Of a DNA stretch of 37,688 nucleotides, positions 1-8,800 are shown piece by piece; position 1 is the stretch's first letter, and each line of letters begins with the position of its first letter. The stretch covers positions 26,513-64,200 of the forward strand of contig NZ_PJJL01000056.1 in assembly GCF_002929505.1 (NCBI RefSeq), in the 5' to 3' direction. The position numbers and the translations under genes were made by a program. The DNA is from Cryobacterium sp. Y57. GTDB lineage: Bacteria > Actinomycetota > Actinomycetes > Actinomycetales > Microbacteriaceae. The notes under the pieces were generated by a model. It was not told where the DNA came from. It saw nothing but the letters and a program-made list of their open reading frames with translations, and ran no database searches.

Positions 1-1
1 T

Positions 2-166
2 CCTGCTCCGGCACCGAGTCCTGCTCCTGCTCCGGCACCGAGTCCTGCTCCTGCTCCGGCACCGAGTCCTGCTCCTGCTCCTGCTCCTGCTCCGGTACCG
101 AGTCCGGCTCCTGCTCCTGCTCCTGCTCCTGCTCCGGTACCGAGTCCGGCTCCGGCGCCGGAGCCG
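2..166 (+). repeat. In-frame Pro-Ala-Ser coding minisatellite
   Basis: CCTGCT and CCGGCA hexamers are punctuated by ACCGAGTCC at 13, 37, 61, 97 and 139. The spacings are 24, 24, 36 and 42 bases, all multiples of three and of six. The encoded stalk can therefore change length without loss of frame. The repeat continues past the left edge. Confidence 0.9.
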
Positions 167-982
167 CCACCTGCTCCCATTCCGGCGCCGACACTTCCCT
201 CCACGGGAGGCACGCCGAACGGCAGTAACACCGGCGTGCCGGCGGGCACCAGGTTGACGGTGCACAACGGCGACCTCACTATCACCGAGGCGGGCACCGC
301 CATTGACGGATTGGATATTCGGGGCATGGTCAGGATCGCAGCCCCCAACGTCACAATCAAAAATTCGATCGTGCGCGGGCGAGACCTGGGTGGGCCGACG
401 GCCCTTATCAGCAATCTCGGCGGCTACGAAAATCTGCGCATCATCGACACGGAGCTGTTTCCCTCTACGCCGTCGCCCGATGTTCAGGGAATCTACGGCT
501 ACAACTTTGAGGCAAAACGCCTCAATATTCATGGTGTCATCGACGGTATCCACATAACTGGCGGAAACGTCACGATCACGGACTCCTGGGTGCACGACAA
601 TCTGCACTACGACAGAGACCCAAATCAGGGAGGCACGCCGAGCCACGACGATTCCATACAAATTCAGGAAGGATCAAATATTCGCATCGACGGCAACCGG
701 TTGACCGGTGCCTGGAATGCTTCCGTACAGGTCACTCAGGACCGCGGCGACGTGTCCAATCTCACCATCACTGACAATGTGGCCGATGGCGGCGGATGCT
801 CGATCAACCTTGCCGAGAAATCCCACGGCCCCCTGCAGGGAGTGGTCATCACTGACAATGTTTTTGGTCGCAACACTCGGGTCGACGATTGCGCGGTGAT
901 TGCGCGTGCGTCCACGAAGGTGCAGATGGCGCACAACTACTACACGCCAGATGACACCCTGGTCGTGATTCACCCCGGATAA
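2..982 (+). CDS. Secreted right-handed beta-helix protein with Pro-Ala repeat linker (5' truncated)
   Basis: The frame is open from base 2 and the true start lies outside the window. The first ~55 codons are a Pro/Ala/Ser linker built from PAPAPS units. A Gly/Asn-rich joint and a ~240-residue domain follow, with recurring strand-turn motifs such as NVTIKNSIV, NLRIIDTEL, NVTITDSWV, NIRIDGNRL and NLTITDNVA. This is the pattern of a right-handed parallel beta-helix of the pectate-lyase or NosD/DUF1565 type. HYDRD and SHDDSIQIQ contain acidic residues that could bind metal or sugar, but no specific lyase active site can be assigned. The rigid Pro-Ala stalk suggests an exported surface protein. 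The neighbourhood suggests polysaccharide binding or processing, which is inference. It ends 46 bases from a convergent gene. Confidence 0.8.
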   Translation, partial: PAPAPSPAPAPAPSPAPAPAPSPAPAPAPAPVPSPAPAPAPAPAPVPSPAPAPEPPPAPIPAPTLPSTGGTPNGSNTGVPAGTRLTVHNGDLTITEAGTAIDGLDIRGMVRIAAPNVTIKNSIVRGRDLGGPTALISNLGGYENLRIIDTELFPSTPSPDVQGIYGYNFEAKRLNIHGVIDGIHITGGNVTITDSWVHDNLHYDRDPNQGGTPSHDDSIQIQEGSNIRIDGNRLTGAWNASVQVTQDRGDVSNLTITDNVADGGGCSINLAEKSHGPLQGVVITDNVFGRNTRVDDCAVIARASTKVQMAHNYYTPDDTLVVIHPG

Positions 983-1028
983 TCGGCGCATCCGGGAACC
1001 CGTCCTCCTTTTTGGGAGCCGGTCGGCT

Positions 1029-1547
1029 CTAGGAGGTGCCCTCGATCGCTCGGGTCTGCCAGCGGGAAGCGGCATCCGGTCGCGTCAACGCATCCAGGGC
1101 CCGACGCAGGATCGTACTCGAGGTGTTCACGGTGTAGGGGAAATAGACCACATCAACGCCGACAGCGGCGAACTCGCGCTCTAGGTGCATACCGCGAGGG
1201 GTACCTCGCCAGTCGTCGCCCTTGAAGAACACGTCGAAGCGCAGCTGACGCCACGTCTCCAACTTGTCTTGCACGACTTCAGCGACGGCCTCATCGACGA
1301 ATGAAATATGCCGCACAATCTCGAGGCGCTCGAACAGGGGAACAGCCGGGGTAACGCCCTTGGTCCGCTCCAGCATTTCATCAGACACGACCCCAGCGAT
1401 CAAGTAGTCGCACTGGCTTTTGGCATGTTTAAGAATGTTGAGGTGGCCCACGTGAAAAAGGTCGAAAGCGCCCGCGGCATAGCCGATGCGAAGAGGCCTC
1501 GTGGCGTTGGTGCTTGAATCGGGGGAAAAGGACTGTCCTGCGGCCAT
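1029..1547 (-). CDS. TagD-type cytidylyltransferase
   Basis: This 172-residue nucleotidyltransferase resembles glycerol-3-phosphate cytidylyltransferase (TagD) and related enzymes. They transfer CMP from CTP to a phosphorylated alcohol or sugar and release pyrophosphate. The family signature HVGH is at residues 32-35, after GYAAGAFDLF. KGDDWRG and the late TSSTILRR segment match the family's KGxDWxG and ISTTxI motifs. About 18 residues precede the domain. The start is the only ATG that fits, but its ribosome-binding site is weak. The product would be a CDP-alditol or CDP-glycerol-like donor. A CDP-alcohol phosphotransferase encoded at 14211-15008 is a plausible consumer (inference). The substrate cannot be read from the sequence, and an ADP-heptose-type activity is the main alternative. 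Confidence 0.83.
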   Translation of the reverse strand: MAAGQSFSPDSSTNATRPLRIGYAAGAFDLFHVGHLNILKHAKSQCDYLIAGVVSDEMLERTKGVTPAVPLFERLEIVRHISFVDEAVAEVVQDKLETWRQLRFDVFFKGDDWRGTPRGMHLEREFAAVGVDVVYFPYTVNTSSTILRRALDALTRPDAASRWQTRAIEGTS

Positions 1548-1739
1548 AAAATGCTCAGATTTCTCTCAGGCTACCCCGCGAACGCGGCAGAATTCGATTA
1601 GAGGGGTCAGGGGAGGTAGTGAGGAATCCTAACGTCTATTGACCGGCCTGACTAGGGCGCCGCCGGGCACGTCCATGTTCGGGCTGCTGGAGATTGGAGC
1701 TATCTGCACTTTGCGGGTAGGAGAAAGCGGGAAACTGAG

Positions 1740-1745
1740 TATAAT
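1740..1745 (+). promoter_or_regulatory. Putative -10 box (TATAAT)
   Basis: A perfect TATAAT lies 44 bases before the start of the first propeller gene. No good -35 is visible at 16-18 bases. The paralogous gene at 5886 has the same hexamer at a similar distance. Confidence 0.4.
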
Positions 1746-1789
1746 TCCGAAACTGCGGGGGTCGTCTCGAGGCCACCGAAGACTAGAAG

Positions 1790-3649
1790 ATGAGGCTCCT
1801 TATGTTGTGGCATTTCCGTTCCCCCGTGCCAGCCATTGTCGCCCTCGCCGTACTCTTCGGTGCGATCTTTACGGGGACGGGTGCGGCCCAAGCCGACACT
1901 TCACCCCCCAACGCCTCCACTCCCAAGACCGTCGCAGCGGATGCCCTACCCACAGCGCAGATCAACGGGGTCGTGTGGTCGCAGGTCATCGTGGGAAACA
2001 CGGTTTACGTTGGCGGTGAATTTACCAGGGCCCGTCCCTCGGGAGCCCCCGCCGGAACGAGCGAGGTCTCCCGTAACAATCTCATGGCCTACAACTTGTC
2101 GACCGGGGTGATGACGTCATTCAACCCCAGTCTGAATGGTGTTGTGCGGGCGATTACCGCCTCCCCTGACGGATCCCGCATCTATGTCGGAGGTGGCTTC
2201 AGTACTGTCGGAGGCGTCGCCCGCTCGCGGCTCGCGGCCTTCAATGCAACAACCGGTGCGCTCTTGTCCGACTGGAAGCCCACGGCGAACGGCACCGTCC
2301 GCGCCCTCGACGCCTTCGGCGGCACGGTGTACGCCGGCGGAAGCTTCACGTCGACCAGCGGCCAAAGCCGCCAGAGGGCCGCATCGTTTGAGGGCCCGAC
2401 CGGTGCTGTGGGGGCGTGGAAAGGCACCATTCCCGATGGTGCGGTCAATGCGCTGACGGTTTCACCCAACGGCGACCGAGTCGTCATTGGCGGGTCATTC
2501 ACCTCATACAACGGGGCAACCACTCCCGGCTACGGGATGGCCGCCACAAACTCGAGCACGGGCGCCGGGGTGACCTGGAACATTGGCAAGCTAATCAAGA
2601 ATGCCGGCCCCAACGGGGCCATCCTCTCGCTCACCTCCGACGCTGACGGCGTCTACGGTACCGGCTACGATTTCGGGGCCGGAGCTATGTTCGAGGGAAC
2701 CTTTCGGGCTAGCTGGAACAGCGGCAACACCGTCTGGATCGAAGACTGCCATGGTGACACGTATTCGGCTGTACCGGTCGGCGACGTTGTCTACACCACC
2801 GCCCACGCCCATTTCTGCGGCAATATCGGCGGACCCCCCGAAACGAATCCGCGCAGCTATCACCGCACCCTGACGTTCACCAAGGCCGCCGGCTGCACGA
2901 TTGCCCCCAATCAAACGGGCAGCAGTTACTTCAACTTCGGGGGCCGGCCGTGCCCCACCCTGCTGGCCTTCTTTCCCGACATCAACACCGGTACCTACAC
3001 CGGGCAGGGTCAAGGGCCGTGGAACCTCGCGGCGAACTCCCAGTACGTTCTCTACGGTGGCGAGTTCACGATCGTCAATAACAAACGGCAACAGGGGCTC
3101 GTGCGCTTCGCTGTCTCATCGATCGCGCCGAACAAGGAAGGTCCTAAGGCCACGGGTTCCAACTTTCAGCCCACGCTCAGCACCCCCAGCGCGAACGCGG
3201 TGAAGGTGACCTGGAAATCCAACTACGACCGAGACAATGCACAGCTCACCTACCAGGTGCTCCGAAACGGTGTCGTGGTGCGCACGCAAACCGGGCTGTC
3301 AGCGGACTGGATTCGGCCCAGCATTAGCTGGACCGACACTGGACGATCGGGCGGCACGACCTACACCTACCAAGTGCGGGCAACCGATCCGTTCGGCAAT
3401 ACTGTGACCGGATCGTCGGCAAGCATTCGGGCGACCGGCGCGGCCAACAAGACGGCTCCCGACCAGACCATCACGCCGGATGCTCCGGCGAATGCCCCCG
3501 GCGCGACGCTGACTCCGGATGTGGTTCCGATGCCCGACGTAGTTCCCCTGCCGGATGTCGTGCCGGAACCGGGGGTGCAGCAGGCTCCAGGGAACAAACC
3601 GATGCCGAATGACGCGCCAGCGCCGCTGCCCGAGGTGCCAGCCGCCTAG
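1790..3649 (+). CDS. Secreted beta-propeller (DUF5122-like) protein with FN3 domain and Pro-rich tail
   Basis: The product has 619 residues. Residues 1-35 form a signal peptide with cleavage after GAAQA. Residues ~45-450 carry recurrent blades of the form YVGGxFTxVxGxxRxxLAAFN, as in delta-60/DUF5122 propellers. A conserved patch EDCHGDTYS (Cys320, His321) and a later HAHFCGN could form a disulfide or metal site. Residues ~458-549 are a fibronectin type III domain, and ~553-619 a Pro-rich tail with PDVVP repeats. No LPxTG motif or C-terminal membrane anchor is present. A start four codons on (1802), with GAGG six bases upstream, is also possible. The gene at 5886 encodes a paralogue colinear over the first ~550 residues. 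Its role is probably at the cell surface with the adjacent polysaccharide; the function is not known. Confidence 0.83.
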   Translation: MRLLMLWHFRSPVPAIVALAVLFGAIFTGTGAAQADTSPPNASTPKTVAADALPTAQINGVVWSQVIVGNTVYVGGEFTRARPSGAPAGTSEVSRNNLMAYNLSTGVMTSFNPSLNGVVRAITASPDGSRIYVGGGFSTVGGVARSRLAAFNATTGALLSDWKPTANGTVRALDAFGGTVYAGGSFTSTSGQSRQRAASFEGPTGAVGAWKGTIPDGAVNALTVSPNGDRVVIGGSFTSYNGATTPGYGMAATNSSTGAGVTWNIGKLIKNAGPNGAILSLTSDADGVYGTGYDFGAGAMFEGTFRASWNSGNTVWIEDCHGDTYSAVPVGDVVYTTAHAHFCGNIGGPPETNPRSYHRTLTFTKAAGCTIAPNQTGSSYFNFGGRPCPTLLAFFPDINTGTYTGQGQGPWNLAANSQYVLYGGEFTIVNNKRQQGLVRFAVSSIAPNKEGPKATGSNFQPTLSTPSANAVKVTWKSNYDRDNAQLTYQVLRNGVVVRTQTGLSADWIRPSISWTDTGRSGGTTYTYQVRATDPFGNTVTGSSASIRATGAANKTAPDQTITPDAPANAPGATLTPDVVPMPDVVPLPDVVPEPGVQQAPGNKPMPNDAPAPLPEVPAA

Positions 3650-3673
3650 GCGGTGGACTCGTCGTCCATCACC

Positions 3674-3712
3674 CCTGAAGGGGCCGCCCGCTAGTCGAGC
3701 GGTCCCTTCAGG
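3674..3712. terminator. Bidirectional hairpin between convergent genes
   Basis: The arms 3674-3687 and 3699-3712 pair over 14 bp with one G-U, starting from CCTGAAGGG/CCCTTCAGG. The loop is 11 bases. There is no clear U-tract, but the position between two convergent stop codons fits a shared terminator. Confidence 0.7.
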
Positions 3713-3729
3713 TGTGCTCCGTATCGTCG

Positions 3730-4803
3730 CTAACTCCTGGTAATGACCCGGGCAATGAGGTCACGACGACGCTCCTGCGAAAAAAGAATGTTGACCGCGG
3801 CTGGTTCTGGCAGCGACTGCTGCGCTTTCAGCGTCATGGACAAGTCAAGGAGTGCGGCGGTGATATCCCGGTCGGGGGAATCCGTGCGCGGCACCCCAAT
3901 CCCGCCGACGACCGGAAGGACTTCTCCCGCGCCGCCGTCCGCGAAGCCAACCGATCGCAGGCCGACCCGCCAGGCTTCGATCGGTACCAACCCGAACGGC
4001 TCGGGTGTAGACGGAAAACAAGCCACGGCATCGATCTCGCCGGCGATGGCCGCCACTGAGGCGGCTTCTCCGCGGTACTCGATGCGCGGGTCGCGATTGA
4101 CCAGCGCCAATACGTCCTGAAGAGCGTCATCCTGTCCGGGATAGGGCGCACCGAAGAGCAGGAGCCGCCAATCCCGGCCGGACAACTCCGTTGATTGAAA
4201 TGCCGTGGCCACCTCCAGATGCCCCTTGTGTCCATTGACACGTCCGACGACGGCGAGCGTCAGTGGGTCGTGCACACCACGCACCGGTACCGCCTCAACG
4301 GCGCTGAAGACCGGAGACGTAACCGTCAGGCGGTCCGACGCGACGCCGTGGCAGTGCAGCCACTCGGCAGTGGCCTCACTGCATGCGCACACCGGGAAGG
4401 TTCCGGGTGCCAGCAATGTGAGCACAAGCAGGCCACCGACTCGCCCCAGGAGAAGTTCGTGCACCGAGACATAGAAGCGTCGGCGACGCAGACGGAGCAC
4501 AGGAATGTAGGCGCTCAAGGCCAGGGTCCACAACACCACGACGTCGGCGAGCGCCACGTCGTGCCGCAGTGTGAGCGGATGCAGCAGGTCGGTCAATTTG
4601 CTTCGGCGCAGCACTACCAGCGACGGATCAATGACGACCGAAACCGCTGCGCCGAACCGGGCCAGGTCCGTGGACAACGGGCCGGTGTGTGGAACAACGA
4701 TGAGCACTTCGTGCCCGAGGCTGACCAGGCACTCTACTTCCTGGCAGAGCACCTTGCTGGCACCGTAGGCATCATTGCTGCCGTGCAGAATGGCAAATTT
4801 CAT
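3730..4803 (-). CDS. GT4-family glycosyltransferase
   Basis: This 357-residue GT-B enzyme begins with MKFAILHGSNDAYGASKV, a typical N-terminal Rossmann start. The C-terminal half has the retaining GT4 pattern: VVGRVNGHKGH after a linker near residue 185, then FPSTPEPFGLVPIEAW, which carries the E-x7-E-like donor-binding motif. It would transfer a nucleotide-activated sugar onto a growing polymer or lipid-linked oligosaccharide at the inner face of the membrane. The donor and acceptor cannot be told from the sequence. It is transcribed alone, facing the first propeller gene and divergent from the membrane-anchored protein at 5029. Length and motifs are intact. Confidence 0.88.
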   Translation of the reverse strand: MKFAILHGSNDAYGASKVLCQEVECLVSLGHEVLIVVPHTGPLSTDLARFGAAVSVVIDPSLVVLRRSKLTDLLHPLTLRHDVALADVVVLWTLALSAYIPVLRLRRRRFYVSVHELLLGRVGGLLVLTLLAPGTFPVCACSEATAEWLHCHGVASDRLTVTSPVFSAVEAVPVRGVHDPLTLAVVGRVNGHKGHLEVATAFQSTELSGRDWRLLLFGAPYPGQDDALQDVLALVNRDPRIEYRGEAASVAAIAGEIDAVACFPSTPEPFGLVPIEAWRVGLRSVGFADGGAGEVLPVVGGIGVPRTDSPDRDITAALLDLSMTLKAQQSLPEPAAVNILFSQERRRDLIARVITRS

Positions 4804-5028
4804 GTCTGTCGCCTCGGTCGGGTGTTTGGTGTATTCCCGGCCAAGCGCCGGAATTCCACACTGTACAGCCTGAGCAGGTGCCCCCGTTCGGGGTTCGGCC
4901 GCCCCCTAGGAATGAGGGTGCATCCCGTATATTAATAGCTGCACCGCGTTATTAGCGCATGCTGTCAGCAGCTGCACCAAAGAATTCAACCCGATCGTGC
5001 GACCAGCCGAGCAACCTGGAGTTTCACC
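4804..5028. promoter_or_regulatory. Divergent promoter region with a 9-bp direct repeat
   Basis: This 225-base spacer separates the divergent GT4 gene and the DUF4352-like gene. AGCTGCACC occurs at 4937-4945 and again at 4970-4978, 33 bases apart (about three helical turns). An AT-rich stretch at 4928-4936 precedes the first copy. It could hold promoters and a regulator site, but no convincing -35/-10 pair is visible. Confidence 0.3.
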
Positions 5029-5766
5029 ATGGCAGTGCGCCACCCCGTCGATGACGATACAGGCCCCACCGTGGGTGCGAATTCGATTTCTCGGCGGCGT
5101 GTCTGGTGGATCGTTGCATGCGCTGTGCTGGCAGTACTCATCGTCGTACTCGTGGTCGCCGGTGTCGCCGCATCGAACAGTGGCGGCCCGAACCCCGCTG
5201 CACTCAACAGCAACGGCCCTGCGCCGAGCCCGCGGATAACCGCAACGCCCACCGCGGTGCCATCGACCGACCCATCACCCACAGCGGTTCCGACTGCCAC
5301 GGCGCCCGCGCCGACCGAGGCTGTTGCTGCCGAACCTGCTCCGCCTGCCGAACCTGCTCCGCCCGTCGAGCGGGTGCCGGTGCCGTTGACCGATTCCGCC
5401 GCGGCCGTTCCGGGTCTGGTGTTCAGTATCGGCACACTCGAAGCCGTCGACGGGGTCGCGCGCGGTCCGGGCGAGGTGGGTGGGCCATCCCTGCGCTTTG
5501 CTGTGACAGTGCGCAATGACACGGCCGACGCTGTGTCATTGACCTCAACCGTGGTCAACCTGTTTTTCGGTGCTGAGCAAAGCCCGGCGACTGAATTGAC
5601 GGGGTCGGGTGGAGCGCCGCTGCCGGAATCGGTCGCTGCGGGGGCGACCCAGCAGGGGGTTTTCGTTTTCGCGGTTCCGAGTGGCCAGCGCGAGCAGGTG
5701 CGCATCGCCGTAGATTACTCCGCGGGCGTGCCGATCGTTCTCTTTGAGGGCGCAGCCCCGCGCTGA
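5029..5766 (+). CDS. Membrane-anchored protein with DUF4352-like extracellular domain
   Basis: The product has 245 residues. A short cytoplasmic N-terminus ends in SRRR, followed by one membrane helix at ~26-48. A Pro/Ala/Thr-rich wall-spanning linker covers ~50-125, with repeats such as AEPAPPAEPAPP. The C-terminal domain (~130-245) has an Ig-like beta pattern: LRFAVTVRNDTADAVSL, then VAAGATQQGVFVFAVP, then VRIAVDYS. This resembles DUF4352/MPT63-like domains. TGGAG lies about nine bases before the ATG. Type II topology places the domain outside the cell. No enzymatic residues are apparent. A structural or sensory role next to the polysaccharide genes is inference. Confidence 0.75.
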   Translation: MAVRHPVDDDTGPTVGANSISRRRVWWIVACAVLAVLIVVLVVAGVAASNSGGPNPAALNSNGPAPSPRITATPTAVPSTDPSPTAVPTATAPAPTEAVAAEPAPPAEPAPPVERVPVPLTDSAAAVPGLVFSIGTLEAVDGVARGPGEVGGPSLRFAVTVRNDTADAVSLTSTVVNLFFGAEQSPATELTGSGGAPLPESVAAGATQQGVFVFAVPSGQREQVRIAVDYSAGVPIVLFEGAAPR

Positions 5767-5821
5767 GTGGCTATGTGGTCGTGCCCCGGATAGGGGGCAG
5801 CCATTCCTGAAAGATTCTCAC

Positions 5822-5827
5822 TATAAT
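5822..5827 (+). promoter_or_regulatory. Putative -10 box (TATAAT)
   Basis: A perfect TATAAT lies 58 bases before the GTG start of the large propeller gene. It matches the -10 candidate before the paralogue at 1790. The -35 region is unclear. Confidence 0.4.
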
Positions 5828-5885
5828 CCGAGGAATGCGGTGGCTACCCGACGGCCCGGCACCTCGTCTTGAGTAAGGAATCATC

Positions 5886-8800
5886 GTGCGACTTCTCCCT
5901 GCATCTCGCCTGCACGTCAACACGACCGAGGCCACGTTTAGCGGCGCGATCCGACCGAATGCCACTCGGTCACTGAAAGTGGGATGGGCCAGTCTGGTGA
6001 CCATCATCACGGTGCTCACGAGCCTCTTGACGGTGCCTCTGGTAGCGCAGGCGGATACCAGCCCGGTGGATGCTGGCACACCGCTCACCGTCGCTGCCGA
6101 TGCCCTGCCCACGACCCAGATCAACGGCGTCGTCTGGTCCCAGGTCATTGTGGGCAACACTGTCTACGCCGGAGGCGAGTTCACCAGGGCTCGGCCGGCC
6201 GGCTCGGCAGCCGGTGTGAACGAAGTTGTCCGCAACAACCTGCTCGCCTACAATCTGTCGACCGGCGTGCTGGTCGAGAGCTTCAATCCAGACCTGAACG
6301 GAGCCGTTCGGTCTCTCGCGGCATCGACCGATGGTACCCGGTTGTATGCCGGAGGGTTCTTCACGACCGTTGGCGGAGTAGCGAGATACCGCCTGGCTGC
6401 GTTCGACACTGTCAGCGGCTCCCTCGTCTCCTCCTGGACACCGACGGTGAACGCCTCGGTGAAGAGCTTGGCAACCTTCGGTGACACCGTATACGTGGGC
6501 GGGGTGTTCACCACGGCCAACGGCGTCGCTCGTAATCAAATCGCTGCTTTCGCCGCCTCGAATGGCGCACTGCGTGGGTGGAGTGGAGAACCGGTGGGCG
6601 GGTCGGTCAACACCATGGCGGTTTCGCCGGACGGCACCAAAGTTCTTATCGGCGGGTCGTTCACCTCGTACAACGGCAGCGATGCCCCCGGCTACGGGAT
6701 GGCCGCGACGGATGCCGTCACCGGGGCCTCCCTGCCCTGGGCCGTCAACGCCCTGATTCGTAATGCCGGCGTAAATGGGGCCATCACCAGCCTGACCTCT
6801 TCGGCCGCCGGCGCCTTCGGCACCGGCTACGACTTTGGAAGCGGGGCGAACTTCGAGGGCACCTTCCGGGTGAACTGGAGCGACGGCTCCCTCATCTGGA
6901 TGGAAGACTGTCACGGCGACACCTACTCGGCGGTGCCATTCGGCAACGTCGTTTACACCACCGGTCACACGCACTACTGCGGCAACATGGGCGGCCCGGT
7001 CGAGACCACACCACGCTCCTACCACCGCACTCTCACCTTCTCCATGGCTGCGACCGGAAAGCTCACTCCCAATGCCGTCGGTAGCTATGCCAGCTTCACC
7101 GGCAAGCCGAGTCCGAGCATCCTGACGTTTTACCCCGAGATCAACTCGGGCACGTTTACCGGTCAAGGCCAGGGGCCGTGGACCATCACTGGCGACGGGC
7201 AGTACCTGCTCTATGGCGGTGAATTCACCAACGTCAACAACAAGGGCCAACAGGGCTTGGTGCGCTTCGCCAGCACGGCGATCGCGCCCAATAAGGAAGG
7301 CCCACGCGTGGCCAACGCGGCCTTCGCGTCATCCGCTTTCGTGCCCACCGTGGACTCCCTTTCGGCGGGCACTGCCCGCATTGGATGGAAGGCCGCCTAC
7401 GACCGGGACAACGAACAGCTCAGCTACGAGGTGCTGCGTGACGGTGTATCCGTCGGCACTGTGACCGGTCTGTCGACCGACTGGTCCCGACCGGCGATGG
7501 GCTTCACCGACACTGGACTGACATCCGGGCAGATCTACGTCTACCGCGTGCGTGTCCGGGACTCCTTCGGCAATGTCAAAACCGGCGGTCCGACCAGCGT
7601 GACCGTATCGGGTTCGGGTGGCTACTCCGCCTACGCCAAGGCCGTGCAGAGCGATTCGCCCTCGTCATACTGGCCTCTCGGCGAATCCAGTGGTACGACA
7701 GCCTACGACTGGGCAGCAGCCTCAAACGAGACCGCAGGCACCGGCGTCATTCGCAACGTACCGGGCGCGCTTGCTGCAGACTCGGGCACAGCCTCCCGTT
7801 TCAGTGGCACGACCGTGGGCACGGCGGCATCATCCGCATTCGAAACTCCTCGCGGTGCTTTCACCCTGGAAGCCTGGGTGAAGACCACCACCACGAAGGG
7901 CGGCAAAATCATCGGGCTGGGCAACAGCGCCACCGGAGCCTCGACTGCGTACGATCGCCAGATCTATATGGACAACGTCGGCCGACTCTGGTTCGGTGTG
8001 AAGCCGGGCATCTTGCGCACGGTCAACACGACCGCGGCATACAACAACGGCCAATGGCATCACATCGTCGCGTCCGTCGGCGCTGCCGGAATGTCCCTCT
8101 ACGTCGACGGCGCCCTCGCCGCCCAGCGCACCGACACGACGTCGGCGGCGCCGGTCCAGGGCTACTGGCGCATCGGCGGCGACAACCTTAGCGGCTGGAC
8201 CAGCCGACCGACCAGCGATTATATTGATGCCGACATCGACGAAGTAGCCGTCTATAACACGGCCCTTGGTGCCAGTGCCATTGCCCGGCACAACTCGATC
8301 GGCCGATTCGGACCGCCCGCCAACGTGGCACCGATGGCGTCATTCAGCAGCGCGATCACTTACCGCGACCTGAGCGTTGATGCCACCGGATCGACCGACC
8401 CTGACGGCAGCATCGCGGGTTACGCCTGGGACTTCGGCGATAACAGCACCACGACCGGAGCCACCGCAACGCACTCTTACGCGGCCGCCGGCAGCTACGT
8501 GGTCACCCTCATCGTCACCGACAACTCGGGAGCGAGCACGGTTACCACCCGCACGGTCGATGCCACCGAACCGCCGGCGAACGCGCTGCCGATAGCCGCA
8601 TTCAGTTATCAAGCCACGCCGCTTACCGTGGCGGTGGATGCCTCCACTTCCGTCGACAGCGACGGCACCATCACCGGCTACAGCTGGAACTTCGGTGATG
8701 GGGGCTCTGGCAGCGGCGTGACCGCCGCGCACAGTTACGCGGTCGAGGGCGTCTACGACGTGACCCTTGCCGTGACCGACAATTCCTCAGCCACCGCGCA

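Noticed and set aside
2..166. CRISPR-like array at the left edge
   Set aside because: Repeats are contiguous, vary by hexamers, have no unique spacers, and encode a Pro-Ala linker in frame with a downstream domain.
5970..7250. 426-codon minus-strand frame opposite the large propeller gene
   Set aside because: The plus strand encodes an intact secreted multidomain protein, and the antisense frame has no recognisable domain or ribosome site.
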